Assembly (NCBI GenBank): GCA_023105745.1
Contig: JALGQZ010000018.1
Location: 11,173,338-11,237,337, forward strand
Length of the DNA: 64,000 nt
Origin: Austropuccinia psidii
Lineage: Eukaryota > Basidiomycota > Pucciniomycetes > Pucciniales > Sphaerophragmiaceae
Direction: 5' to 3'
The number at the start of each line of letters is the position of its first letter. Positions within the stretch are counted from its first letter, which is position 1. Under the pieces are notes generated by a model. It did not search any database and was not told the DNA's origin. It worked only from the letters and a program-made list of their open reading frames with translations. Of this stretch, positions 1-11,630 are shown in pieces. The position numbers were made by a program, and so were the translations under genes.

Positions 1-1426
1 ATTTTGACATTCCAAAAAGTTAATTAACACCTTTGGCTCCTGTAACCACTTCAGATATTTATTATTTACCATGGAAAACATAATAAGTATTAATAAAGAC
101 CCTTTTTTGTACTATTATCTATAGATTTAACAGATGGAAATCAGCTATTACTATACTAATTGCCTGCACCACATAAGAAATGAGGTAAAACTTCAAGAAT
201 TAAATAAGAATAAAATCATTAATAAATCTCTATGAAGGTTCCAGAGAAAATAGAAGTCTGAAATAAACACTAAAAGAGAATTGTGACTTTTATATCTCAA
301 TTAAAAGCTGTAATTACACTCCATTTTTGATGATCTCACATGAAACACCAAATCTTGAAAAATTAACATAAATTACAGCCTATAATGAAATTTCAAATAA
401 AACTGATATCTTTGGGAAAACAATGTTTTTTCAATAGAAGAGTATTTAATATATTAGCATGACTATTTATTGACCATAAATGGCTTTGTATTAACATAAG
501 AGCACATGATCAAGTAATAATGATAACTTTAAATGACAACAAGTGATGTAGCCATAAATTAAGATTGGGAAGATGCTTTCTAATATATTTTATTGAATTT
601 TAGTTCTTTGAAAAATTCTGTGAGCTTTTTTAAACTGAAAAGAAGCCTACTATTGCTGTTTTTTCCAAAATTCATCCTATCATTACTTCAATCTTAGATA
701 TTTATACCAGTATACCACTTTAAGGTATTTTGTAAGTATTCTTAAATTTTTTGAACCCTTTTAGATAATGCAAAGACATGAAATGAAGAATATTACCTTT
801 AAATCTAAGAGTAACTCAATATTTAAAGTTTCTCTTACCTAAATTTATAATTCATTGTTATAAATCCACAAGTAGCCTTTTAAACTTGCTCCAAAATCTC
901 CAGCTCTTTAGATCTATGTGGTTTGAATTTTTTGAATACTTAATTTATGTCTTTATTTTTTGTGAGACTTGTTTTTTAATCTTTTGCACTTATAATAGCT
1001 GTTTTGGATCAATTTTAGAACTATTAAGTTGACAAATTCTTTCATACCAGACTTTTCTTAAAATTCTTTATAAATAAATATATTTTGAATATTTTTCTTT
1101 TGAGACATTATTGAACACTATTTTACAGTCAATAAAGCTGTATTGTGAAATGAAAAATCTGTTTTTAGTATTCTTGACTCTGGTAGAAAAAAAACCCTTA
1201 CCTTCAAATTTTTTGTAACATATTTTGGAAATATAATAATTTTTCGATACAATTACTACATAATCTTGTTTTTTATTTGAGATAATTTATGAAATCATTT
1301 GAGCTTTTAATTGAGTAAAAGTTAGAAACTTTTGTAAGAATTGTTTCATCTTTATTATATCTATTCTTATAACAGTCATAGTACACTAGTCTTATTTGAC
1401 TAATTTTCTCATGGACACACCTTACA
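1..1426 (+). repeat. Truncated LTR of family A (old copy)
   Basis: This stretch aligns by eye with the LTRs of the Ty3 element at 8474-18378. Shared blocks include the segment around 320-350 (matching about 9478-9515 and 17478-17515), the GCTGTTTTTTCCA block near 655, and the end block ACAGTCATAGTAC near 1372 followed by a terminal CACACCTTACA ending at 1426. The left end lies outside the window, so about the first third of the LTR is missing. It is visibly more diverged than the LTRs of the full element, so it is an older copy. No primer-binding site like the one at 10390 follows it, so it is probably a solo LTR, but this cannot be settled without the left flank. Confidence 0.75.
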
Positions 1427-2524
1427 GCTTCTTTGTAGGCCCTATTAAACCATCTAATTTTAACTATAAAAAACTATTACCAGAAATACAGAAAACTTAA
1501 GAAGAAATTAAACCCTCAGAAAAAAAGCGAGAAGAAATACAGCAAAGGTGTTAAAATAAAGAATACTGAGAGGCAAACATGAAAGGTAATATTGAGTGAG
1601 ATACAGAAATCCCCTTCATTAGGATGAATAGATCGTGGGAAAGCTGATACCTTATTTCAATAAGCTCCACAGAAGGCTTGGATATAAGTGGAGGACTGAG
1701 AAAAAAAATAATGGAAAATCCCCATAAATGTGCTTTAGTATATTTCATATCTATTAAAGAGGTAAGAAAGCTTATGATACCAGATTTCTGTGCAATATTA
1801 TTTGGTTATAAGGAATGTGAGCCTCTGAATTATTGAGACATACTCCAATAAGGTCACAGACCACCAAAATATTTTAGCTTACTATTATCAAAATTACTAC
1901 AATAATAATCTCAGGTAAAATCAACACAATAAGACTAATGATCATCTCAATGATAAATGAAGATAAAAATAGGGCATTTCTGAATGAATTATTCCCTTTT
2001 TCTGGATAAACACCAATACTGGTGTTGATTTAGTAATATCAGGGCCTAAATCAAAGCTTCCCCTTTCTAAAAAAATTCTGGTGCATCCTCCTGAAGGCTT
2101 TTGGGTGGTCAAATCAGTTCTTTGAAGATAAAAGATCATTTTTACCAAAAAAGTAATTTATTAAAAAAAATAGTCAATCTTAAAAAACCATTAACTTTTT
2201 TGGAAAAGATAATTTCTTTTTTTGAACAAATCTCTGCTTTTTTTCCAAAATAAACAAATAAATTTTGCTTTTAAAAAGATTTTTTTTTCTTGAAGAAGAA
2301 ACCCATTTCCTTCTTTTTAAAAAAAGATTCATATAACTCCTTTCAAATCCTATTGTAATTTTCTTGAAATATTAAAATCCCCCTTTTCCTTTTTAGAAAA
2401 AGATGTCCAATTTGTATCCCAACAAAACACTATTTTTGTTTTTAAAAAAAAAACACTTATGAATATTTTCAAATAACTGATTTTATCATTTTGAGTCCAG
2501 CCACTGAATGCAGATTGGAATAAG
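1427..2524. other. AT-rich stretch without recognised gene
   Basis: No convincing coding frame. Short open frames near 1551-1748, 1942-2148 and 2350-2562 on the minus strand have no recognisable motif. Long A and T runs dominate 2155-2460. Part of it may be the decayed 5' end of the MULE that becomes recognisable just downstream, but I cannot show that. Confidence 0.5.
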
Positions 2525-3777
2525 ATGAATTCTTCTTTTGAATATTTCAAAGAGGGTTCCAATGCTGGAGGTCACACAATTTCTAAAATAGGGGGAAATT
2601 ATAAAGGAAGAAGATTTGAAATAAGATGTTACAGATCTTTCTCTATCAGTAAAAGTGATAATTATAAAAGACACTATATGAACAAAGGAATTTATTATCC
2701 TTTTTCTGTTCATCGTAGGAATATGCCATTGGGGAGATTTTAGCCCTCAAGGTAATCAATCCAGTACATAATAATGGCCCATTCTCAAATACTTTAACTC
2801 ATTCAGCATATAGACAGCTTAATAAAGAGGAGTACTTGCAAGCAGATGTTTTAACTTCTTCAAGTATGAAGCTCCAAAAAATTAAATCAAATCTCTTCAC
2901 CCAAAGGCAAAACTCAACACCAATTCTCATATTACAGATTTATAATAAAAAAAGCCAACCCAATGAGTTTCTTCGAAGAAGAGCGCATATTAAAGCCCTT
3001 CTTTCATACTCAGAACTGAGAGTTCCGTTAAACAAATCTTATCTTCTGATTTGAGACACATTCATTTATTTACCTGTTACAATCCCAAATATGTTAATAT
3101 TTTAAAAAACTTTAATTGGTTTGTTCTCATGGAATTTACTTAAGCAAAAACTGGTACGAAATCCCACTGTTACACATTGTTGGATTAAGCTCAGCATACA
3201 ACTCCTTTTCTGTCGCTTTTTATTTCTTCTTGGATAGAGATGAAAGCTATTACTATTGGGCCCCCAAAGTATTCAAATCCTGGATCCCAGAATCCTATAA
3301 CATACCTCACCCTCCTGTGTTTGTTGCGGAAAGAGTTCCGGCCCTTATGAGATACTTTAAAGGGTTATTCCCAAGTTCAAAAACAATTTTGTGACTTCCT
3401 AATATCAAAAAATGTTTTTACACATATAAATAAAGTATTGGGTTACTCTCAAAGGGAATAAAAATTGATTAACAAATGGAATGAACTGATATTATTTCAT
3501 TTTTTTTCTTCCAATCATACTCATGATACATGATTTTTTTGTTACGCTCCTGTAGGTGGTTTACTCCTCTTAAGAAAAACATTTTCATGATAATTGGTCA
3601 CAATTACAAATAATTCCCCTCAACCTATCTTTGATTCCCTCAGAATCACATTGGTCCCACTTAAGAAGTGTTTTGTTTCTTGCTGGGCCAACATACCCCC
3701 ATTTATGCCACTCATCAACTTCAATAGCAGAAGCTCTTTATGCCATGGTCAAATTTTGGATTAACGAGTAATCTGGG
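2525..3777 (+). pseudogene. MULE-OTU relic A, part 1: DNA-binding region and transposase core
   Basis: Decayed Mutator-like transposase. The frame at about 2764-3054 reads HNNGPFSNTLTHSAYRQLNK and onward, resembling the FAR1/WRKY-type histidine region at the N-terminus of these proteins. The frame at 3116-3394 carries NWYEIPLLHIVGLSSAYNSF, the conserved strand after the first catalytic Asp of the MULE domain, followed by a region rich in aromatic residues. Near 3690-3760 the residues TSIAEALYAMVKFWI align with the TSRVEGSHARVKLWL of relic C at 37385. The frames are joined by stops and shifts, so no product is expected. The sequence breaks at 3777 where an LTR is inserted and resumes at 5784. 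In an intact copy this protein would cut and paste the element's DNA in the nucleus. Confidence 0.8.
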
Positions 3778-5783
3778 TTTTATCCCTGGGGGATATTTTA
3801 CATTCCCAAAGTAATCAAAAAGTTCCTCAATGAAAGTTATTTTTACTCAAAATTAAAAAAAATCAGTAAAGATCCATTTAAATATACAAATATTTAAAAA
3901 CCTCTTCAAATTATAGATTCATATAAGAATTTAAATCAATAATTTTATTCTCCATTTGATTTTACCTGGGGTCTTACCATAGGGTATTTTGGCCTACGAA
4001 GGCCAAAATAGTATTTTGGTGTAAAATTGAATATTATTCAAGAACCTTCATCTTAATTTAACTTAATAAAAGGTAAATTGAAATACATCTACTCCATTCA
4101 CAGCTTAGATTCCCAAAAAAAGTGGTAAACGTAAGGTGTGGTGTATGGTCTTAAAATTAGCCTTGGATTTACCATGCAGGTGGTGAGTCTTGCAGGCCCT
4201 TTTTCCACACTCAGATAAAAACTCCATATAATTAATTTTGATAAATAAAGCTATAAAATACTATAAAAAATTGGGACAAAGGGATTCTGCAAAAAGAAGC
4301 CAGGGTACCCAAAGTTTTTGAATTTGGCCAGCCTTAATTAAGGTTCTGAATCCAAGGAAATTTAAATATGAGTTTTTAAGTTTTATCCAAAGCTTAAAAC
4401 TCTTTAATAAGATAAAATCAACCTTTATTTGAGCTTATTCAAGTTTGAATTAAGGATTAATCTTACCAAACCCACCAAAGTGAAAGCTTTCAGTTAAAAC
4501 CTCAAATTTTCCCCATATGTAAAGTGCTTTTTTTACTTGTGTATTTTCAGAAAAACTATAGATTTTATGGTTTACCTGAAAAATTTTACTTACCACAATT
4601 ATTCAATCCAAGTACATAAAATTCAAGACATTTCACTTATAGTGAAAATAACCTCTTTTCCTTATTTAGTAAAATTAAGATTAAAATTCCCTCATAAGTA
4701 AAGCCTTTTTGTTTACTCATTAAAATCCCTCAAATTTTAAACAACTATAGATTCATTGTGAAACCATGATAAGAAATGAGGTGGGGAAGTCTTAGATTAA
4801 TATTTAAAATGTTTTCCCATTTTGAAAAATTGGGTAAAATCTCACAATAGTACTAAATCCTGAAGAATAGTGTTATAACTCTAAGAAAAATTAGTTTAAA
4901 TGAGATACAATAGATATAATTAATAAACTCATTCTATTATAACAGCTTTTATGGGCTAAATAGCTGTTGAGAATAGCAACTAAACCTTATTATAAGATTA
5001 ATTTCAGTTTTATTTGACTATAAAGCTTTAAATTCTATTTATTGAGAGTATTCTGGACATTTGAATCCATAGGGGTACTTTTGATAAACTCAGAAAGCTT
5101 GATTTTTTATTAAGAGACCTTTCAATACCATCAAGGAAGCTCAGAATTCAACCCAGCTTAATTTAATATAATAATAATTGTAATAGATTGTTTTTATTTC
5201 AAATTGAATAAAAAAAGGTCTTGAAAGTTTTTATTTTTAATAGAAATATTTTATTATAGATTATTAAATTTACTCATATTATGAAATATGTTGCTTTCTC
5301 AAGCTGAATCCACTCTTATTTATATTTTTGAAAGCTTAACTTTTGAATTATCTTCAAATACTAATTTATTATGTATCTTTATAACAATAATAATTTCTTA
5401 TTAACAAGTAGGTATTTTTTGTATAATTACCTATCATTTACTATATAATTTTATACATTTTTATAGTTTAATAGTTATTTATTAATAAATAACTCATTTA
5501 AACAAAAAATCAATTTTGGTAGAAGAATCTCACTATTATATAGTTATATTGGCAGTAAAAAATCATTATATTTATAATCCATAATAGTACCCATTGGTAA
5601 TATTACTATTATTGCTTCTATATAAAAATAGTTTACTCATGATTAGATTTTTATTAGATTTTCACTATTATTTATTAATATCAAGCTCGTGAAATTATTA
5701 GAGTGATTTTTCTAACAAAAAGATAGAGTAAAATAATGAAATTTATATTAAGCTATCTATTAGTTTTATATTCAGATCTTACA
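3778..5783 (+). mobile_element. Solo LTR of family A inserted in MULE relic A
   Basis: A 2006-bp block interrupting the MULE. Its first 20 bases align without gaps to the start of the 5' LTR at 8474 (14 of 20 identical, including the tail GATATT/TATATT), and its end CAGATCTTACA matches the 3' LTR end at 18378. An internal GGGACAAA...GCCAGGGTAC anchor lies about 495 bases in, against about 500 in the 8474 LTR. CTGGG at 3773-3777 and CTGTG at 5784-5788 fit a 5-bp target duplication with one change. Much of the middle is too diverged to align by eye. A single LTR without internal region implies recombination between two LTRs of a former full element. Confidence 0.72.
3985..4010. repeat. Perfect inverted repeat in the solo LTR
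   Basis: TATTTTGGCC, a six-base spacer TACGAA, then GGCCAAAATA: ten perfect base pairs. It lies about 210 bases inside the solo LTR. I do not see the same hairpin at that position in the 8474 LTR, so it may be specific to this copy. Confidence 0.85.
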
Positions 5784-6507
5784 CTGTGACCCTTTTGGAG
5801 GTAGTTAAAAGCATCAATATTCCCTTCGAAATACAATACCATGAAGTTGTGGGAAAGATATCTTATCAAAAGTTCAAGATATTGAGTAACCTTCCCCCAA
5901 TAGCTTCTTATTTCTCAGAAATAATTTTCTATTATTTCCAGGAAAAAGTTCATGATTCAGAAAAATGAGAAATTAAAGATTATCATAAGTGCACTTAATA
6001 TTAAAGAATTAATTCTGGCATATCATGCAAGAATTAAATTCATTATTATATCAAAGACAGAATCTTATTCAAAATGAAAGACTTAAGTCCACAATGGAAC
6101 TCATAGATCATTTTATCTTCAATTATTGGCCTTATCATGAAATTTATCACTCGCAGAATTTTATTTACAGGATGATTTGGCGCAGGAATATGCAGAATTA
6201 TTGAAACAAAGATAAGGAGCCCTAAACTTAAGGTGAGAAAAAATAAGAATTGAATTTTCATCAATACCTTTCTATGAAATAATTCAAGCTATAAGACGTA
6301 CTGAAGAAATTTTGACAAGAAGGATACAACTTTCCCGTACTCAGGATCCTAAAAAAGCTACCAAAATCAGAGGAATACCAAAAGGATCGAAGAATAAAAC
6401 AAAGAGGGATTATTCTTTACTTAAGGTACTTAATTACACACAGAAGAAAGAAGGAAGGCCACCAAAAGAATCAGAATTCACAGAACCCAATCCAAAAAAT
6501 TAAACAT
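5784..6507 (+). pseudogene. MULE-OTU relic A, part 2: post-core region and basic hinge
   Basis: Continuation of the MULE after the solo LTR. The frame starting at 5786 reads TLLEVVKSINIPFEIQ, which lines up with TLLEAVRALHLPFKKK of relic C at about 37454. The frame 6312-6503 contains RGIPKGSKNKTKRD and KKEGRPPKE, matching the AT-hook-like hinge of relic C (GRPQGAKNK near 38071, then RGRPPSR). The hinge normally sits between the transposase core and the C-terminal OTU domain. The segment between (5969-6311) is out of frame. It ends at 6507, where a family B LTR is inserted. Confidence 0.75.
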
Positions 6508-8052
6508 TTTCAGTATTATTCTATGTAAAAGCTATAAGACAGTACTTACAAGCTTGAAATATGACCAGACACATAAAAATAATATAATAAAAATAGGGCT
6601 CTACTTTCAAAAATAATTGTGATGATTATTCTGTTTGAATGCCTGGTTTCAATTATTGCAAACTGGATTATTATATTAATAGCTTCAATAATTAAAATAA
6701 TAATTATTAATTATTCTAAGTTTTACTCCTGTATAAGACAGCTTAAACACATAAGAGTGAAATGATAATATGATTGGGGTTTTCCCAGGGGGAAAGCCTC
6801 CTTTTATCTCGAATCAGGGTGGGAGGAGCTTAATGACCTTTTTCCACACTGGTATAGTGGAAATTTCTGCTTGTGCGGTTGGATTTTTGTTTAAGACAAC
6901 AAAACCCATCTGTACTGGTGCCCAGATTTGGCTTTGAAAGCACCCCTAAACCTTTCATGCCCCTACAAGGTGAATATTTTCACAAATTTAGGGTTTAGGT
7001 GTTTTCTAAAGTCTAAGATTCATCCTTGGATGTAAAAAATATGTATGGGGAATTCTGATTAGTCAAGTTATTTTTAATTAACATAAAAGCACAACTTGAA
7101 TGGATTTGAAACCTAATAACTCAATTATATGGGAGAATATCCCACATCACCAACCTGAATGAGAACTCGTAGGAGTTTATTATCTAATTTCATGAGTAAA
7201 AATTAATAAAAAGCTTTTTTGATGGGTTTGATACCTCATAATTCAGTTATTTGGGATAGTATCACACAATAGCAGCTGGTGTGGAATTTTAAGCTTAATT
7301 ACTTAATCTTTTTTGTATTTTTCAAGATTCAGAGCTCAGGATTGGCTCAAGTTTAAGCCACAAGTGAGCTCTACAATATAGTCATATGCTTTACCCACTT
7401 TGATTTAGTTATTCCAAAGGTATACAGGCTCAAAGTAATTTTTTTTTGAGAGAAAAGTAGCAATAACGTTTGAGCTGTGTAGGATACAGGGATAAATGTT
7501 ATTGTTTATGTAGAGCTACTTTATCCCTTCCATAAAATCGAATACTTGATGGGCTACTCATTAATACTGTGAAATTTATATGAGAGGTTACAAAAGAGCA
7601 TGGTCTTTTCTAGTTGTTCAAATAGTAATTCTTAGGTAAATTCTAATCCAGTGGTGCTACAGTCTTAAAACTGGTACCATTGGATAACCCTACTTGAGAG
7701 CTCTAATGAAAGCTACTACCTGGCTTATCTATGATCCAAAATCTAGATATTATTTTAGAGGGCAATCTTAATATTTACACTAAGAAAGAGTTTAAAACCT
7801 GAATATCTTGGTTAATTCTCATTGTTTGGCAATAAGAATGGTATTTTTCTTAGATGGAAATGCTTCATTTGTCATATTTATACATTTCTAGGTCGTCTTT
7901 TTAAAGTCCTTCTTTTATGTTTGTGGCCTTATTGTACCTTCATTGGTATTAATAAAGCTTAAAAGTACGTATCTCACTCCTTTCTTTTATATCATGTTTA
8001 TGTTACTCATGAGCTTCATGGCTGTGCTCTAGGTTTGAGTCAAATGCTGAGA
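6508..8052 (-). mobile_element. Diverged solo LTR of family B inserted in MULE relic A
   Basis: Aligns by eye over its length with the LTRs at 49424-50831 and 57615-59052. Anchors are the first 18 bases (14 identical to the LTR start, all four differences G to T), GAAAGCCTCCTTTTATC near 6793, the GATACCTCATAATTCA block near 7229, CTGGTACCATTGGATA near 7671, and GTGCTCTAGGTTTGAGTCA near 8024 before an end GCTGAGA. The flanking pentamers AACAT (6503-6507) and AATCT (8053-8057) share only three bases, so the target duplication is weak. Most of the perfect hairpins seen in the young LTRs are broken here. The copy has the same orientation as the minus-strand element at 49424-59052. Confidence 0.68.
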
Positions 8053-8473
8053 AATCTACAGCTACTTAAGAACAGGATCCTTAGCATGAAATTCAGTATT
8101 CATCCTCTGAATCTGGTGCTTGATTCAAAGTAAAAAAGAAATATTCCCATATTTTCCATGAGGATATTGACCTAAGAAGGTCCTCAATATTGAATCCTGG
8201 GGGAAAATCAGAATTTAAAAAAATGAATAGCTCATCAACACAAAATCTGGCCCAAGAATTGTAATCTTTGGACTTGAAATCTTATCATTGTGGAAGTAGA
8301 TATCACTTATCAAAGAATAAAAAGGTGATTAGAATTAATTCTTTAAATTCTCGTTGATCCTTTTCATTCTGGAAATTTTGAATTTAAATTTCCCCAGATA
8401 CCAGAGGTGAAATATCTCCATATTTTATCACTCCATACCATAAATGTGGTTGGATATTGTCACTCTGGATTCA
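8053..8473 (+). pseudogene. MULE-OTU relic A, part 3: start of OTU domain
   Basis: The last 50 bases or so run into the Ty3 element. Joined across that element, the codons read INVVGYCHSGFRSE, which aligns position by position with the OTU protease motif VxGDGNCGFR: Asp to Tyr, Gly to Cys, Asn to His and the catalytic Cys to Ser, with GFR kept. The insertion point at 8473/18379 falls inside this motif. The sequence before about 8420 is too decayed to read. The OTU domain is a cysteine protease of the deubiquitinase fold; its function in MULEs is unknown to me. Confidence 0.65.
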
Positions 8474-10387
8474 TGTGAGCCTTGAGGTATATTTTACATA
8501 CCTAAATAGGCCACAATAATCTTGAAAAATAAATTCTGAACTATGCATAACCCATAAGTCATGCATATATTGAAAATTCAACATTTTTGATTTCAGAAAA
8601 GATGAATAACTTTTCATTGAGTAAGTAAATCCATGGATTTAAGGCCAGATTTGAATTCTACACAAATTTCACCTAGGGTAGCTCCATAGAGTAAACAAGC
8701 TCAAATTAACTCTTTAAAGTGGTAATATGGAAAATACTTCAATACCACATCATCAATACCACATAAAAGATCTGTGAAAATTCTTGTTTTTCTCGATTTC
8801 ACACCAAAATAATGGGAATGTGAGAAATCCCATGTTACATACACACTAAGAATAGTGTTATGCATGTTTTTGGCACTTAATATTATGTTATTCTTAAACA
8901 CACGTTTGTTACACCCATAGTGGATATCTCACTTAAAGCCTGAATTGCTATTTTGATGTGAAAAATAGTCAAGGGGGACAAAAGACATCAAAGAGAGCCA
9001 GGGTACATGACTTCTGAGGCCTCTCAGGTGTGGGCAGCTCTAACGCTTGGATACATGGCTGATCTTGGCCCAATTAGTAAACTAAAACCTTTTGGGAACT
9101 TGGTTACCAAGTCAGAACTTCAATATATCATAAGAAAATAGCAAATAAGCTGCTATTTTGATGTGCAAAGGAGGTAAGGAGCAACTTAGACTCCTGTAAA
9201 CATGTCAATTATTAAGGACTTTCCATTGATAAGCCCCAAAAGAGTAATTAAAACCCTTTTTGGACTAGTATCCATTTATTTACCTCATAAAAACCAGCCA
9301 TATACTGCTATTTGCAATTCTACGTAGAAATGAGGTAAGAACTTCAAAAATTCCTTTAAAATACAATTCTTAATGAATCTTTCTGAAACTTTCAGGACCA
9401 ATTAAGAGCTCTATGATTCATATAAAAACCAAAAATAATTAACCTTTCTAAGTAAAATTAAAAGCTTTACTTACAGTCCGTTTTTGATGATTCCACATGA
9501 AACACAGAATCTTTAAAAAATTTACAGGAAATACATTCTGTGATGAAATTTCCAATAAAATTGATAAATTTTAGAAATAAATGAGTATTTTGGAATAAAA
9601 GAAGATTTAAAGTTGTTACTCCTTTTATTCTTAACCATAAATTGGTTGGTAGTCACATAAAAGTGTCAATTAAGTAATTATGATAATCTTACGTGACAAC
9701 AGATGATGCAATCAATAATCCAAAAAGGTTTATTGTTTTCTCACTCACTGGTCTTTCAGTTTTCTCCATGGTACCCCTCTGTGAGCTGTCTTGGACTTAA
9801 AAGAGGCCTCCTCTTGCTGTTTTTTCCACATCAAATCATCTTATTATCCATTTATATCATTGTTACCAACAAGTAAGTATTAGTTAAAATATTTTCTTGA
9901 GAGTTTTAATTCTTTCAGAATCAATCAGAAAGACGTGAAATCATACAAATCAACTATATTTTGTTTTAATATTTTTATAAATCAACTTTGATCCCTTAAA
10001 TCCACAATTTATCCATCAAATCTCTCTACTATATTCTTTTAAGGTTCATTGGAGTATTAGTGAGTGTTTTATAATTAATTCTTGAAGTTTTTCCCTATTA
10101 TTTTTTTTCTTCAAAAATTATAATTATAATTACTCTTGCAAAAGATAATTATAAATTAAAATAATTTTATTATTTTAATGAGAAGTTTTATCATTAAATA
10201 CTTCTTGTAATTGATTCTTGTAGACAATTACTTCTTACTGTTATAATCACTAGTATTGTATAACAAGTAAAAAAAAGTAATTAATCAATTTTGGCTATAA
10301 TAATTATATTATTATATTTCATAAGAATAGTAATAGTACTGTTGATTAATAGTAATATTATCAACAGTTTCATAGACACATCTAACA
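8474..10387 (+). repeat. 5' LTR of Ty3 element 1
   Basis: 1914 bp. It is about 337 bp longer than the 3' LTR: a segment from about 8765 to 9079, following a tandem AATACCACAT repeat, has no counterpart at 17080. Perfect inverted repeats are visible: a 16-base palindrome TAAATCCATGGATTTA at 8626-8641, ACTTGG/CCAAGT at 9098-9112, and AAAATAGCA/TGCTATTTT at 9135-9159. LTRs of this size normally hold the promoter and polyadenylation signals; I did not find an unambiguous TATA box. Confidence 0.93.
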
Positions 10388-10389
10388 TT

Positions 10390-10402
10390 TGGGGGCCTGG
10401 CA
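10390..10402 (+). other. Primer-binding site of Ty3 element 1
   Basis: TGGGGGCCTGGCA starts two bases after the LTR end. The first twelve bases are identical to those at the corresponding place in Ty3 element 2 (57600-57611, minus strand). The leading TGG fits pairing with a tRNA CCA end. I could not name the tRNA. Confidence 0.8.
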
Positions 10403-10970
10403 TTTTTTTTGAACCTTGTACCCTCAATGAATATATTCTTAAGCTCTAAAATATATTAATTTAATAATTTTTTTCTTTCAATTTGAATTTAAAATCATTT
10501 TTATTTTTGAAATTGTCTTTCAAATCTTTTTCATTGAGGAATTTGGTTTAATTTTATACTGTTTTTACATGTGGCTGTTTCACATCAAAAATCTTATAAA
10601 ACTGTTATTTGAGCTACTCTAAATGAATTTTAACTTCAAATTCTTGAATTTTAATTTTTTTTCTTTAAAAAGAATCATTTTTTAATATTGAAAAATAATA
10701 AAACTTATAAAAAAATCTTAAAAGCATCAAAAATAACAAATTTCTTTCTTTTATAATTTTCTTAAGTGTCTTTAACAAAATACAGTGCAGCTGGTAATAA
10801 TCTCAGTAAGAGATATATTACTAGTCCAGAATCTTCAGAAGAAGAATCTGAAGAGAGAATTGAAGTGCAAATTGCTAAAATAGGCACTTTATTCAGAACA
10901 GAACAAGCTAAATTACCACCAAAATGTGTGTGGTTCTGTCCTTTTATTTCACTTTTTCTCTTGAATTGAC
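10403..10970 (+). other. Untranslated leader of Ty3 element 1
   Basis: AT-rich leader between primer-binding site and gag. The small frame at 10766-10969 (Ser/Glu-rich, ending just before the next ATG) may be a leader peptide or the remains of a first exon; I do not recognise it. Confidence 0.45.
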
Positions 10971-11630
10971 GTGAAAATGGTGCATACCAGAAATGGAAGC
11001 AACTATTCAGTCCAACCAGATGGATGTGGAAAAGGAAGAGGCAAGACCAAATCCAGAAGTGTCAAATCTTCCTCAAGAAAGACACATCTGGAGGATGCCA
11101 GAGTTACCCCCCATTCCCCAAGGTCTGTACCCACAAACTTTGACGTGAATTCTGAATCTGAACTAATTCATCATAATATTTTAAGGGCTGAACCACTTTC
11201 AAGTGGAAGAAATAGAAATTTATCAATGCCAATACAAAAATTGGTTCAGAGCATCCAAAGAAGACAAGTGGGAAATATGCCCAAGCCTTTGGCAGGGGGC
11301 CATTAACGCCTACTTACACATCAAGAGCTTTCTTGGTCAGGAGAAGACCATAGAACTCTTAGGAGGTTGGAGCCCATTTTCTTGAAAAGACAAATTCAAA
11401 AAGATAAATAATTGGTTGAAGAAACAAAGTCTTTTATCCATAGACCAGAAGAAGGAGTTGCAAATGACTCCAGCTTTGGAGACAGAAGGCCCAGTGGCAT
11501 CTACCAGCTCCAGAAGTGTCCAAAGGCAAGCCCAAAGGACCTCATAAGAAGCATAGAGGTCTCAAGAGCCATTAAGGCAAAGCTAATTGGCACAGACCTT
11601 ACCCACAAGGGTACAGGGTCCCCAAATTGA
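10971..11630 (+). pseudogene. Alternate-frame ORF overlapping gag N-terminus, element 1
   Basis: Frame 3 stays open from MVHTRNGSNYSVQPDG at 10977, through a Ser/Arg-rich stretch, to a stop at 11628-11630, interrupted by two stops near 11304 and 11409. The second open piece starts VEETKSFIHRPEEG. The gag frame (frame 1) runs through the same DNA from about 11203. The protein has basic and Ser/Pro-rich composition with no domain I know. The same two-frame arrangement is intact in element 2 at 55967-56687, which supports the idea that both frames were once translated. It could instead be the true gag start joined to the main frame by splicing or frameshifting. Confidence 0.5.
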
